64,000 nt of DNA, from assembly GCA_964393615.1 (NCBI GenBank), contig CAYMUR010000008.1, positions 1 through 64,000 on the forward strand, given 5' to 3'. Positions 1 to 9,148 of the stretch are shown one piece after another. This stretch comes from CAYMUR01 sp964393615. Lineage in GTDB: Bacteria > Planctomycetota > Planctomycetia > Pirellulales > Pirellulaceae. How positions within the stretch are numbered: the first letter of the stretch is position 1; every line of letters begins with the position of its first letter. The notes below the pieces were generated by a model. The model had not been told where the DNA came from. It worked only from the letters and a program-made list of their open reading frames with translations, and made no database searches. The translations under genes and the position numbers were made by a program.

Positions 1-1113
1 GGTACGTTCGAAAGCGCACCTGACTGTCGTGTTGTTTTCTCGCGGAGCACTGACGGAGGACACACGTGGTCACCGCTGCAAGTCATGGCAGATCCCTTGG
101 GGCCGCTACTTTGTCCGGGACTAGGATTTCCACTGATCAGCCGTAGCGGTCGCCTGTACTGCCTCTACAGTCAACACAAAGGATTTACAGACCAAGGCCT
201 GTGGAGCGGACCTTTGCACGTTCAGCATTCCGACGATGACGGGCACACGTGGATCGACAGTGGTGTCGAAATACCTTGGCGCCGAACCCATTTTGATCAC
301 CCAGACCCCACGGTCTCTCCAGAGTGCATTGTCTGGCAACAGACGATTCGAGATTCGAAAGATCGCATGATTGTCGGGATGAGCCGCTGGAGCAGCAAGA
401 TGGTTTTTCCTCGCCCCCTGGGCGGCACTCGCAATCATAGTGACACACAATGTGAACTGATGCGATTTGACAACATCGATGAAGGCCCTGATCCACAGGA
501 CATCCAGATCACCTGGTTGCCTGATGAAGAAGGAACGATCCGTGTCTCCTGTGGCATCGAACCTGATGCCTCCAATGGATACAGCCTGGCCGAGGAGCCA
601 GCGGTGACATTATTACCTGATGGACGACTGTGGATGAACATGCGAACGGTCACCGGTAGTATCTGGTATACGGTTTCCGATGATGACGGACACAGCTGGC
701 GCAAAACCGAACCACTCCTTTACCAGGATGGCGGTGAACAAGTACTGCACCCCAAATCCCCGGATCCCATCTATCGCCTTCAGGACGGCCGTTACCTGCT
801 GTTCTATCACAACCGCGACGGACATGATGGTGACACGGGACCTTGGGACATGGAAGCGCGACGCCCAGCCTGGATTTCTGTGGGAGCGTTTCGGCCTGAC
901 GCTCATCAGCCACTTTGGTTCAGTCAACCCAAACTATTGATGGACACGCAACGTGTCAAAGTCGGAGTGCAAGGCTTGACGTGGCTGGCCATGTACGCCA
1001 GCCTGACTGAACGGGACGGTCGCCGTATCTTCTGGTATGCTGACCGCAAGCATTTTGTCGTGGGCAAGAACATCCGTGACGAAATGCTGGCTGACATGCA
1101 CGTACCGACATAA
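1..1113 (+). CDS. Sialidase-like BNR/Asp-box protein, 5' end outside window
   Basis: Member of the sialidase/neuraminidase beta-propeller superfamily, likely binding or cleaving glycans. The frame stays open from base 1. The first ATG is at 85, but the codons before it encode an Asp-box (SRSTDGGHTW), so the gene begins upstream of the window. Further Asp-boxes are HSDDDGHTW and VSDDDGHSW, with propeller blades between them. The last codon is followed by a 228-base spacer and a second protein of the same superfamily, suggesting a duplicated pair. Catalytic Arg triad and Tyr/Glu residues cannot be assigned by eye, so true exo-sialidase activity is not claimed; a non-catalytic or other-glycan propeller is equally possible. 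Confidence 0.8.
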   Translation, partial: GTFESAPDCRVVFSRSTDGGHTWSPLQVMADPLGPLLCPGLGFPLISRSGRLYCLYSQHKGFTDQGLWSGPLHVQHSDDDGHTWIDSGVEIPWRRTHFDHPDPTVSPECIVWQQTIRDSKDRMIVGMSRWSSKMVFPRPLGGTRNHSDTQCELMRFDNIDEGPDPQDIQITWLPDEEGTIRVSCGIEPDASNGYSLAEEPAVTLLPDGRLWMNMRTVTGSIWYTVSDDDGHSWRKTEPLLYQDGGEQVLHPKSPDPIYRLQDGRYLLFYHNRDGHDGDTGPWDMEARRPAWISVGAFRPDAHQPLWFSQPKLLMDTQRVKVGVQGLTWLAMYASLTERDGRRIFWYADRKHFVVGKNIRDEMLADMHVPT

Positions 1114-1341
1114 CGGTACCCCAAAACAAATCCTCCGATCACTTTTGGTAACCATTCGCTACTTGACTTCCGCAGGTTTCTCCGGCACCCCTACTGAATA
1201 ATCAGGCAATAGGATTTTGGCTTCATGGACCACCCCATTATCAAGGTGAACCGTTCCAGCCAACAATAACAGCCAATAATGCTGCTGGCCATGCAACACT
1301 CACCCGTGTAGAGCGACACCGCGCACAGAAAGAATCCATTC

Positions 1342-2442
1342 ATGCTGCAACTCTTAGCCACTGACCTCGTCTACCAAAACCCACATCCTCACCGCCGCTC
1401 CGTCCATGCCTGGCACCCGACGCTGGTCGTGCTGGGTAACGGCCAATACTTGTGCGCGTTTGACTTGGGCGAGGCAGTTGAAAGCGTCGACTACCGGACC
1501 TATCTTTCCCGTTCATCCGATGATGGACAAACCTGGAGTTCTCCCCAACGGTTACTTCCGGACGAGGACGAGCGCTTGCAACGACACAGTATCCGCATAA
1601 GTCGCTTGGGCAATGGTGATATCGTTGGTGTAGGCATGCGTCGCTTTTTAACACACCCCGACGAAGATGCTTTTAACCGCGACACCATGGGTGCCAAGTT
1701 GTCAGAATTGTTCCTATTGCGCAGTTCAGACGTTGGCGACACGTGGCAAGGTCCTCTGGTCGTTGAATCTCCCTTAGCTTGCCCATTAGAACTGTGCCAC
1801 ACGGCCGTTGAGTTAGCGGATGGACGTTGGTTGTGGCCCACATCCATTTTACGTCATTGGAATGGTGACGCACCTCTAGGTCTCAAAGCGGTAGCCCTGG
1901 TCTCCCAGGACCAGGGACAATCATGGCCCCAGTATATGCAAGTATTGGACAGCCACGACCAGGGAATCATCCATTTCGAATCAAGTCTCGTTCAACTTCC
2001 AGATGATCGCCTCTTGGCTTCCAGCTGGGCGTTCAACCACCAATCTGGCCAAAGTCACCCGCTTCCCTATGCCCTCTCCGAGGACGGCAAAACGTTTAGT
2101 CCTGCGAAACCCACCGGACTTAACGGTGAAACAAGCAAGCTATTGAGCCTGGGTGATGGCCGTGTATTCTGTGTCTACCGACGGTTTGACAAACCAGGAT
2201 TGTGGGCCAACATCGCCCGGATTCACGGGGACCAATGGGAGAATCTCGAAGAACTGCCACTCTGGCAAGGCGCCCACTCGAAGATGGATGGCACACGGTC
2301 GTCTGCCGACGAATTGTCGGCCCTGGCGTTTGGTTTTCCACAACCACACTTGTTACCCGACGGCAATGTGATGATCGTTTTTTGGTGCCGCGAAAACTGT
2401 CTGTACAGCATCCGTTGGTTACGTGTCGGGGTCAACGGTTAG
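1342..2442 (+). CDS. Sialidase-like BNR/Asp-box protein
   Basis: Second sialidase-superfamily propeller, 366 residues, starting at an ATG. Asp-box-like motifs are SRSSDDGQTW, LRSSDVGDTW and VSQDQGQSW, spaced as in successive blades. There is no obvious signal peptide (N terminus MLQLLATDLVYQNPHPH), so it may be cytoplasmic, or the true export signal lies elsewhere. It follows the truncated sialidase-like gene on the same strand after 228 bases and is probably a diverged paralogue. Substrate is unknown: superfamily members act on sialic acids, other ulosonic acids or other uronic/deoxy sugars. No clear Shine-Dalgarno precedes the start, which is common in this phylum. Confidence 0.78.
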   Translation: MLQLLATDLVYQNPHPHRRSVHAWHPTLVVLGNGQYLCAFDLGEAVESVDYRTYLSRSSDDGQTWSSPQRLLPDEDERLQRHSIRISRLGNGDIVGVGMRRFLTHPDEDAFNRDTMGAKLSELFLLRSSDVGDTWQGPLVVESPLACPLELCHTAVELADGRWLWPTSILRHWNGDAPLGLKAVALVSQDQGQSWPQYMQVLDSHDQGIIHFESSLVQLPDDRLLASSWAFNHQSGQSHPLPYALSEDGKTFSPAKPTGLNGETSKLLSLGDGRVFCVYRRFDKPGLWANIARIHGDQWENLEELPLWQGAHSKMDGTRSSADELSALAFGFPQPHLLPDGNVMIVFWCRENCLYSIRWLRVGVNG

Positions 2443-2793
2443 TTCGCAAATCGTGACAACCACTTGCTGTACCGTCTCTGCGCAAAGCATTCTCTGCGCA
2501 AGCCATTGTTACCAGTACGTTTCCCAAAGCGTCCTGCCGCCCCAGTCGTCGCACAGGAGCCTGCAGCCAGGACCACAATCACGGCAGCGTGTCATGGGCG
2601 CAACACGCAGCCATTCCTACCTACCGAAACTCACTCAGGCACCCTTCTTGTCTGAAAGACGCTTCCATTGGCCCCTGGAAAATTTCCACCGCCTGAAAAT
2701 AGTACCAGCGGGTGGTCTCCGATTGCCTCGCAGCCTATAATAATATCGCCAATCAACTTTCCGCCACAATTCTTCGTTTATTTCTGACTGCGC
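2443..2793. other. Intergenic region, no gene seen
   Basis: 351 bases between the second sialidase-like gene and the cytochrome c gene. Open frames here lack recognisable protein similarity and overlap one another. It holds a short tandem duplication at 2475-2506. Confidence 0.5.
2475..2506. repeat. 16-bp imperfect tandem duplication
   Basis: Two adjacent copies of a 16-base unit (TCTCTGCGCAAAGCAT then TCTCTGCGCAAGCCAT). It belongs to a series of similar short duplications across the window. Confidence 0.6.
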
Positions 2794-5700
2794 ATGATCA
2801 TTTCTCGCCTGACCCGGCAGCAAAGCCGTCATCAACGCGTTCTGGTGTCATTTTTCCACCTCCTGCTGGCAATCCTGCTACCTACCTCTTTCCCCTATTC
2901 TCCAGCGACCATCTCTGCCGAAGACCAACCGCTCGACCCGTCATTACGCGTCGGACCGCAGGACCTGATCAACGCTGCAAAAAGCTTTCGTACACGCCAT
3001 GGTTTTCACTTGCAATTAGTGGCGGCCGAACCTTTGGTCCGTGACCCGGTGGCTGTCGACTTCGATTCGCAAGGCCGGATGTACGTCATTGAATTACCGG
3101 AGTACAACCAATACGAATCGCGACAACCGTCTGTTAAATCCGGCTGTGTCAAAATACTGGAAGATTTAGACAACGACGGCTACTTTGATCGCGCCACAGT
3201 CTTCATGGACGAGCTAAATTATCCAACCGCAATTGCCTGTTATGAGAACGGCGTGTTCATCGGTGCCGCACCGGATATCCTCTTCTGTCAAGATACCGAT
3301 GGAGACCGGCGGGCTGACACTCGGGAAATCATTTTCACCGGATTTGGCAAAGACAATGCCGGAGAGCGACATTTAAATTCCATGCGTTGGGGATTGGACA
3401 ACCGTTTTTATCTTTCGACGAGTGGAGGCGGTGGCAACGTCACGGCGGTGCAAGCAGAAAACAAAACACCAGTCTCGGTCAATGGTCGCTGCTTTGTATT
3501 TGATCCTCGTGACTTAACCAGTTTCGAACTCACGAGTGGCGGTGGGCAACATGGGATGTGCCTGGACGACTGGGGACGAAGGTACGTCTGTTCCAATGGC
3601 GTTCCCATGGATCTACTCATATTCGACGATCGGTACTTGCAACGCAATCCTTACCTGGCCGCCCCGTCACCAATGGTGGGAATTGCACCGGACGGAAAAC
3701 ACACTAAATTATTCCGGATCAGCCCCCCCGAACCGTGGCGGGTTGCTCGCACACGACTGCGAGCTGCATCGGATAAAGGAGATTATGAGGGAGGTCAGCC
3801 CTTCGGATTTTTCACTGCCGCGACAGGTGTCACCGTCTATCGAGGTGACGCTTGGCCGAAGGATTTTCGCGGCGACATCCTGGTGGGTGAACCAGCCAAC
3901 AACCTGGTCTACCGTGCTCGACCACAGGCGGACGGATTATCGTTGGCCGCACAACGCGCTGACGATGGGAGTGAGTTTGTGGCATCGACCGATATCTGGT
4001 TTCGTCCAGTTCAATTTGCCAATACCCCCGACGGCACGCTTTTCGTGCTTGACATGTACCGCGAGTTGATCGAGGGTGCACAATTTCTTCCGACCGAGAT
4101 CCTTCAACACCTGGACGCCGTCAGTGGCGCTGATCGGGGACGCATCTATCGCATCGCGCCAGATGATTTTCGTCCCCGGACAATATCGGACCTGGCAAAC
4201 CATGCCTCGACGGAACTCGTCACATTACTGGAACATCCTAATGGCTGGCACCGTGACACGGCGGCCCGACTCTTATACCAGCGACAGGATCGGACAGTGA
4301 TCGCAAACCTGGAACAACTTGCGGACCGTTCCACCCTGCCACAAGGACGCCTGCAGGCAATGTATACGTTGCACGGACTGCATGCCTTAACAGCAGACGT
4401 CGTGCTCCTGAGGCTCAGTGATGCGCATCCCCAGGTACGGCGACACGCCATCCAACTGGCAGAACCCTTGGCACTCACGTCACCCATCGTGGCATCGAAA
4501 TTGGCGACAATGATCGACGACCCCGAAGCGATAGTGCGATATCAATTGGCATTTAGCCTGGGCGAATTGTCCGTTCCCGGCAAAACACCAGTATTAACTG
4601 AACTGGCTCGACGTTATCCCGGGGTGGAATGGATAGAATTCGCCATCCGAAGCTCGCTCCATGTCGGGACGGGCGCTGTGTTGGCAAATTTAGCAGGTGA
4701 CAAAGCTTACACTGCCAGCGATGGTGGTCTACCATTTTTGAACAGCCTGGCAACCCAGATTGGCCAGCAACAACGGGCCGATGACTTAGCCGTCGTTTTT
4801 CATCTGATCAAGGATCTGCCCGAATCCGCCAGCCAAGAGTTAACGACAATTATCACCGGATTGGCAGCCAAAGAAGGCAGTACATTAGCAGCCCAATTAT
4901 CAGCATCGACAGCCGGCCGTGTTGACGAAGTCACGCACAAACTATTGGAAGACGCCCTTGTCACGATCCGGGATGCTGCACAATCTATTGACCAGCGCGT
5001 CGCCGCCGTTCAGCTTTTGGCTCTCGGTTCCGCCGAACATTTTTCCGAAGTATTATCATCTTTGCTTGGCCCCGAACAACCCCCGGCTATTCAATCTGCC
5101 GCTATCGCAACGCTAGGCACCTGGCAGGAAAACACGACGCCACGATTACTGATAGAGCACTGGCCGACACTGAGCCCCTCCCTGCGCCAACAGACCAGCG
5201 AGATCTTGTTTTCACGTCCCCACTGGATTCCGTTTGTACTGGACGCGATCGAGTCGAACACTATTTCCCCCAGTGACTTGCAGCCTTCGCGTTTACAACA
5301 ACTGGCCAATCATCCCAACGTGGATATTCGCACCCGTGCTGCAACACTCCAAGAAAATTTATCGTTAAGCGATCGACGTCAAGTATTGCAATCCTACGAT
5401 GCGGCATTAAATCTGGAGGCAAATGGCACACGCGGAAAAGCCATTTTTAAAAAACACTGTGCTGCCTGCCACCAACTAGAAGGTATCGGTCATGATTTAG
5501 GGCCCAGCCTGTTAACGGTACGCAACCGTGCCGCCCAAACCATCCTCCTGCACATCCTAGCCCCTAACCGGGAAGTGGACCCAAAGTACCTGAACTATTT
5601 CGTTTATACGAAAGAGGGAAGAACCTTCACGGGAATCGTAGCGGTGGAAACGGCAACCAGTATTACTTTGAAAAGAGCCAGCCAGGAAAGCAACATTATT

Positions 5701-5826
5701 TTACGCAAAGACATTGATGCATTACAAAGTACCGGCCTGTCCTTAATGCCCGAAGGTTTTGAAAAACAGATCGATCAGCAAGGCATGGCAGATCTCATTG
5801 AATATGTTTCTCGGGTGACAAATTAA
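2794..5826 (+). CDS. PVC-type membrane-bound dehydrogenase with HEAT repeats and cytochrome c
   Basis: Large planctomycete-type redox protein of 1010 residues. A hydrophobic export segment lies at about residues 18-40. Next comes a six-bladed propeller of the sorbosone/glucose dehydrogenase type (about 65-450; for example FDSQGRMYVIE, then DNDGYFDRATVF), then alpha-helical HEAT/PBS-lyase-like repeats (about 470-860). The C-terminal haem domain has the class I c-type site C889-A-A-C892-H893 and the downstream GHDLGPSL that typically accompanies it. The family (TIGR02604 plus TIGR02603 architecture, as I recall it) is thought to oxidise sugars or alcohols in the periplasm and pass electrons to the chain; the substrate is not known. 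It stands alone on the strand with a 153-base spacer to the next gene. Confidence 0.9.
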   Translation: MIISRLTRQQSRHQRVLVSFFHLLLAILLPTSFPYSPATISAEDQPLDPSLRVGPQDLINAAKSFRTRHGFHLQLVAAEPLVRDPVAVDFDSQGRMYVIELPEYNQYESRQPSVKSGCVKILEDLDNDGYFDRATVFMDELNYPTAIACYENGVFIGAAPDILFCQDTDGDRRADTREIIFTGFGKDNAGERHLNSMRWGLDNRFYLSTSGGGGNVTAVQAENKTPVSVNGRCFVFDPRDLTSFELTSGGGQHGMCLDDWGRRYVCSNGVPMDLLIFDDRYLQRNPYLAAPSPMVGIAPDGKHTKLFRISPPEPWRVARTRLRAASDKGDYEGGQPFGFFTAATGVTVYRGDAWPKDFRGDILVGEPANNLVYRARPQADGLSLAAQRADDGSEFVASTDIWFRPVQFANTPDGTLFVLDMYRELIEGAQFLPTEILQHLDAVSGADRGRIYRIAPDDFRPRTISDLANHASTELVTLLEHPNGWHRDTAARLLYQRQDRTVIANLEQLADRSTLPQGRLQAMYTLHGLHALTADVVLLRLSDAHPQVRRHAIQLAEPLALTSPIVASKLATMIDDPEAIVRYQLAFSLGELSVPGKTPVLTELARRYPGVEWIEFAIRSSLHVGTGAVLANLAGDKAYTASDGGLPFLNSLATQIGQQQRADDLAVVFHLIKDLPESASQELTTIITGLAAKEGSTLAAQLSASTAGRVDEVTHKLLEDALVTIRDAAQSIDQRVAAVQLLALGSAEHFSEVLSSLLGPEQPPAIQSAAIATLGTWQENTTPRLLIEHWPTLSPSLRQQTSEILFSRPHWIPFVLDAIESNTISPSDLQPSRLQQLANHPNVDIRTRAATLQENLSLSDRRQVLQSYDAALNLEANGTRGKAIFKKHCAACHQLEGIGHDLGPSLLTVRNRAAQTILLHILAPNREVDPKYLNYFVYTKEGRTFTGIVAVETATSITLKRASQESNIILRKDIDALQSTGLSLMPEGFEKQIDQQGMADLIEYVSRVTN

Positions 5827-5979
5827 CCGCCACTGGAACACACCTTGGTGGTATCATTTCCATTTTCAGCATTGCACACAAGATAACACGCTGGGCGCAT
5901 CTACAGTCCAGGAACCACTGTCACCCGAAAATCCATTCACCACGTAACTGCCCAACCGTTGATCCACCCCAGGACTGCC

Positions 5980-6633
5980 ATGGCACTGTTGCAATTGGCC
6001 ATCGACACAACATCCACCAACGAAGCATTGCAACTCGTTGAAGGGGCGCACCCCTATTTCGACATCGCAGAAATCGGGACACCACTTGTCATCGAAGAAG
6101 GGATGGCTGCCTTAGAATCCATCCGCAACCGTTATCCAGACAAACAGTTCCTTGCCGATACGAAAATTGCAGATGCTGGTCACTTGGAAGCGTCCAGCGC
6201 CTTTCGGCGAGGTGCCGATATCGTCACCGTCCTCGGTATCTCCGATGATGCCACCGTCCAGGGAGCATTGCAAGCCGCACAAGAACACGGCGGACAGGTG
6301 ATGATCGATATGATTCACGTCACCGACCTGGTGGGTCGAGCTCAACAACTGGAACAGTTGGGAGAATCTATCATCTGCCTGCATACGGCCTATGACATAC
6401 AGAGTACCGGTATCGACCCGTTGTTCCATTTGCAAGACGTACGGTCAGCAGTAGAATGTCGCCTGGCAATAGCCGGCGGCATCGGTTTAAACAACGTGCA
6501 GTCCGCACTGGACAGGGGAGCAGACATCATCGTCGTTGGTGGCGGTATTGCCAAAGCTTCCGATGTGCGGCAGGCTGCGAAACAAATCAAAAACATCATT
6601 GACGCCACTCCGAGCCATGCCGACACCACGTGA
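5980..6633 (+). CDS. hps: 3-hexulose-6-phosphate synthase (OMP decarboxylase superfamily)
   Basis: Predicted to condense formaldehyde with ribulose 5-phosphate to 3-hexulose 6-phosphate, or the reverse. The ATG at 5980 is chosen over an upstream TTG at 5959 because it gives the family N terminus MALLQLAID and 217 residues, close to the usual size. Landmarks are the beta-strand Asp8, VEIGTP-like AEIGTPLV, the catalytic D60-T-K62-I-A-D65-A-G signature and the phosphate-binding AGGIGL and VVGGGIAKA loops. It overlaps the phosphohexuloisomerase gene by 17 bases, the classic HPS-PHI pairing of the ribulose monophosphate pathway. 3-keto-L-gulonate 6-phosphate decarboxylase is the main alternative, but the isomerase partner favours HPS. 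Confidence 0.88.
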   Translation: MALLQLAIDTTSTNEALQLVEGAHPYFDIAEIGTPLVIEEGMAALESIRNRYPDKQFLADTKIADAGHLEASSAFRRGADIVTVLGISDDATVQGALQAAQEHGGQVMIDMIHVTDLVGRAQQLEQLGESIICLHTAYDIQSTGIDPLFHLQDVRSAVECRLAIAGGIGLNNVQSALDRGADIIVVGGGIAKASDVRQAAKQIKNIIDATPSHADTT

Positions 6634-7183
6634 CATCATTACCGGCGTCTCTGCCGAGGTTTCTACCTGCCTGGCACAGATATCCGATGACCAGATTGGA
6701 CATGCCTTAGAATTACTAAAACGCGCGCCACGAGTCTTCGTGGCAGCTGCGGGACGTAGCGCCCTCGGCGCGCGAGGGTTTGCCATGAGATTGATGCATC
6801 TGGGAAAAACCGTCCATGTGGTTGGTGAGACCACAACACCAGGCATCGCGGCAAGCGATTTACTGGTCGTCGCTTCGGGATCAGGCAAAACCCAAAGCCT
6901 GGTGGCAATGTCAACTCGCGCCAGACAACTCGAAGCCGATATCTTGTTATTTACCCTGGCAAAAACCTCACCGATCGCCGAGTTGGCCGATCAAATGGTA
7001 CTAATCCCAGCCCCATCTCCCAAGGCACCCGATGCAGAAAACCGGGCCACTTCGATACAACCGATGGGCAGCCTTTTTGAACAGTCACTGTTTATTTTAC
7101 TGGACTGCATAACACTCTCTCTCATGCACCAGCAAGGCGTCACCGCCGAAACAATGTTTTCTCGGCACGCCAATCTCGAATAA
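6617..7183 (+). CDS. phi: 6-phospho-3-hexuloisomerase (SIS domain)
   Basis: Predicted to interconvert 3-hexulose 6-phosphate and fructose 6-phosphate. The ATG at 6617 lies inside the end of the synthase gene and gives 188 residues (MPTPRDIITGV...), the usual length of this family; the open frame further upstream at 6536 is a shadow of the synthase. Sugar-isomerase motifs are visible: VFVAAAGRSALGARGFAMRL near residues 42-61 and the substrate loop ASGSGKTQSLV. The C-terminal MGSLFEQSLFILLD matches the PHI helix contributing to the active site. The 17-base overlap implies translational coupling. Together the two enzymes can fix formaldehyde or supply ribulose 5-phosphate. Confidence 0.88.
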   Translation: MPTPRDIITGVSAEVSTCLAQISDDQIGHALELLKRAPRVFVAAAGRSALGARGFAMRLMHLGKTVHVVGETTTPGIAASDLLVVASGSGKTQSLVAMSTRARQLEADILLFTLAKTSPIAELADQMVLIPAPSPKAPDAENRATSIQPMGSLFEQSLFILLDCITLSLMHQQGVTAETMFSRHANLE

Positions 7184-7317
7184 CGTTTCTCGCGATCCTA
7201 CCTGGCTGTCCCTGTCTCCCAATCCAAGGGATATTGGACGGAACGCACATAAATGGTAAACATCACCATCAACCATACTAATTCCAGACGCATGCCAAGC
7301 AACGTGTGAAACATACC

Positions 7318-8520
7318 ATGTGTCGTCAAACGTTCATCCTCTTCACGTTATTCTTACTAGCCGCGTCCTGCTGTGTGCCTTCATTCGGCCAGGCCGTCGA
7401 CAATCTGGACGATGCGGTACGCTGGCTCGAAAATGAGTCGCAGCGAATGATCCGTGCCTGCCGCCGTGAGATGCACAGTGGCACCGCAGCATTTCCACCT
7501 CAAGTCGGAAAAGGTTACGCCGCTTTTTGGTTACGCGACTATGCCTACATGCTCGAAGGCTACCGCCAAGGATTTAGCGACCAAGAGCTGCGCGATGCCT
7601 GCCTGCTTTTTATCAACGCGCAACGTGAGGATGGGGCATGTGTCGACTGTGTAAAATTTGACAACACGCCAATCTATAAACCTGGCTACGGAAGCATGGG
7701 TGACAACCCGGTCAGTGATGGTTCCCCATTTACGATCGATGTTTCTTGGCACACCTATCAACGACTCCAGGACAAGCAGTTACTTGCCCAGGTCATCGAT
7801 CGTTTGATCAAAGGGATGCTGGCGGTGCCGCGCAATCCGAAGTCAGGACTGGTACATATCGATCCTGGCCTGGCCTGGGACCGTTGCCCCTACGGATTTA
7901 CAGATACGGTGCGCAAACAGGGTGACGTGTTATTCTCATCACTGTTGTTCGTCCAAGCCAGTCGGCAATTGGCTGATCTACTCGAAACGCTTGGCCGGAA
8001 CGATGATTCGCACCATTGGAATCGCACGGCACTCCAAGTTTCAGCTACCCTCCGAGAAGTCTTTTGGGACAAAAACCTGGGGCTGTTTCGCGCCGCAACA
8101 GACCAATGTCGGGAACCCGATATTTGGGGCTCCGCGTTCGCCGTTTACTTGGAAATCGCAACGCCGGAGCAAGCTCTCGCTGTCGCCAAATATTTCAAGA
8201 GTCACTACGGTGAGATTGTGCAACAGGGACAAATCCGTCATTTACCAGGAGGTCTTTACTGGGAAAAAGCAGGACCGCGCGACCAGTATCAAAATGGAGG
8301 CTATTGGTCGACCCCGACAGGCTGGTTTGTCTACACGCTGGACCTGACGGATAGCCAACTTGCCGATCAAACCATCGTCGATATGGTCAATGATTTTCAA
8401 CAGCGTGGTTGCGTCGAATGGTGTTTCGGGACCATTGCACAGCTGCCAGATTACGTGGCAAGTAGCACCAGTCCCTTGGCCGGCATTCGAAAAATGAAAG
8501 TGCGACGCGCCAAGGATTAA
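7318..8520 (+). CDS. Secreted six-hairpin (alpha/alpha-barrel) glycosidase-like protein
   Basis: Exported protein of about 400 residues. The ATG at 7318 gives MCRQTFILFTLFLLAASC; a GTG at 7306 in the same frame is an alternative start adding MKHT. The mature part shows the helical repeat pattern of six-hairpin glycosidases, with AAFWLRDYAYMLEGYRQGF near the N terminus, IDVSWHTYQRLQ, and a late GGYWSTPTGWFVYTL. The Trp/Asp-rich WLRDYAYM segment resembles the substrate-facing region of GH94/GH63/GH15-type barrels, but the family cannot be fixed by eye. Its TAA is followed in the same frame by a remnant of a ThuA-domain gene. Confidence 0.65.
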   Translation: MCRQTFILFTLFLLAASCCVPSFGQAVDNLDDAVRWLENESQRMIRACRREMHSGTAAFPPQVGKGYAAFWLRDYAYMLEGYRQGFSDQELRDACLLFINAQREDGACVDCVKFDNTPIYKPGYGSMGDNPVSDGSPFTIDVSWHTYQRLQDKQLLAQVIDRLIKGMLAVPRNPKSGLVHIDPGLAWDRCPYGFTDTVRKQGDVLFSSLLFVQASRQLADLLETLGRNDDSHHWNRTALQVSATLREVFWDKNLGLFRAATDQCREPDIWGSAFAVYLEIATPEQALAVAKYFKSHYGEIVQQGQIRHLPGGLYWEKAGPRDQYQNGGYWSTPTGWFVYTLDLTDSQLADQTIVDMVNDFQQRGCVEWCFGTIAQLPDYVASSTSPLAGIRKMKVRRAKD

Positions 8521-8568
8521 AGTCGCGGGCCCTCCAGCAATGGCCGCAGGTCTCGTGAAATAATCACT

Positions 8569-8826
8569 ACCTCCTGGCTCTACCGCACGTCACCCCTTGA
8601 AGCTGGAACGGAGATTCTGCTGATGGGCCGCGTTGGAAATCGAACACCACATGAACCCGTGGCTTGGACGTTTATTCATCGAGGCGGTGGGCGTTCGTTC
8701 TATACATCGCTGGGTCACCCTGATGATTTTAATACTCCCATGTTTCAACAACTGTTGTCAAACGCCGTTTACTGGGCACTCGATTTACCCATTCCGGAAA
8801 CAGCAACACTGTCACAAACAGACTAA
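8569..8826 (+). pseudogene. Remnant of a ThuA-domain (trehalose-utilisation-type) protein
   Basis: The frame encodes the C-terminal end of a ThuA-like glutamine-amidotransferase-fold domain: SWLYRTSPLEAGTEILL, then PVAWTFIHRGGGRSFYTSLG and HPDDFN with a closing YWALDLPIP. Complete ThuA domains are roughly 200-250 residues; the N-terminal two-thirds is absent here. The recognisable segment begins before the only ATG (8623), so that start is not a genuine one. The frame is continuous with the preceding glycosidase gene, from which it is separated only by that gene's TAA and about 15 codons. The simplest reading is a deletion that removed the front of a ThuA gene. Translation of a 67-residue product from 8623 is possible but unlikely to be functional. 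Confidence 0.7.
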
Positions 8827-9148
8827 CGCTGACGTTTACCGACCAGCGGACGCCGGTGTAAAACAGGTCCCGGCCTACGACGCATGTTCGATTTGTTCTC
8901 TTTTGCCTCGAAGCCAAGCAGCACAACGAAGACAAGTCCGACCTCGCGCCGAATACTTTACGGACAACCGTCCCGCTCCGGCATCGTCAACCAGCAATCG
9001 CCACATCTGCGAATCCGTTTACCATTTCCCACGCGCTGGACAACTGCCAAATAAATGTCGAGAATAGTCATTGCGTCGCTGTAGCGATTCGTGAACCGAA
9101 GTCTCCTATCCTGCGAAACGATTTTCCCATGTCCACCACGAGCGTATC
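8827..9148. other. Intergenic region, no gene seen
   Basis: 322 bases between the ThuA remnant and the amidohydrolase. Open frames are short, overlapping and unrecognisable; no terminator hairpin was found. Confidence 0.5.
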
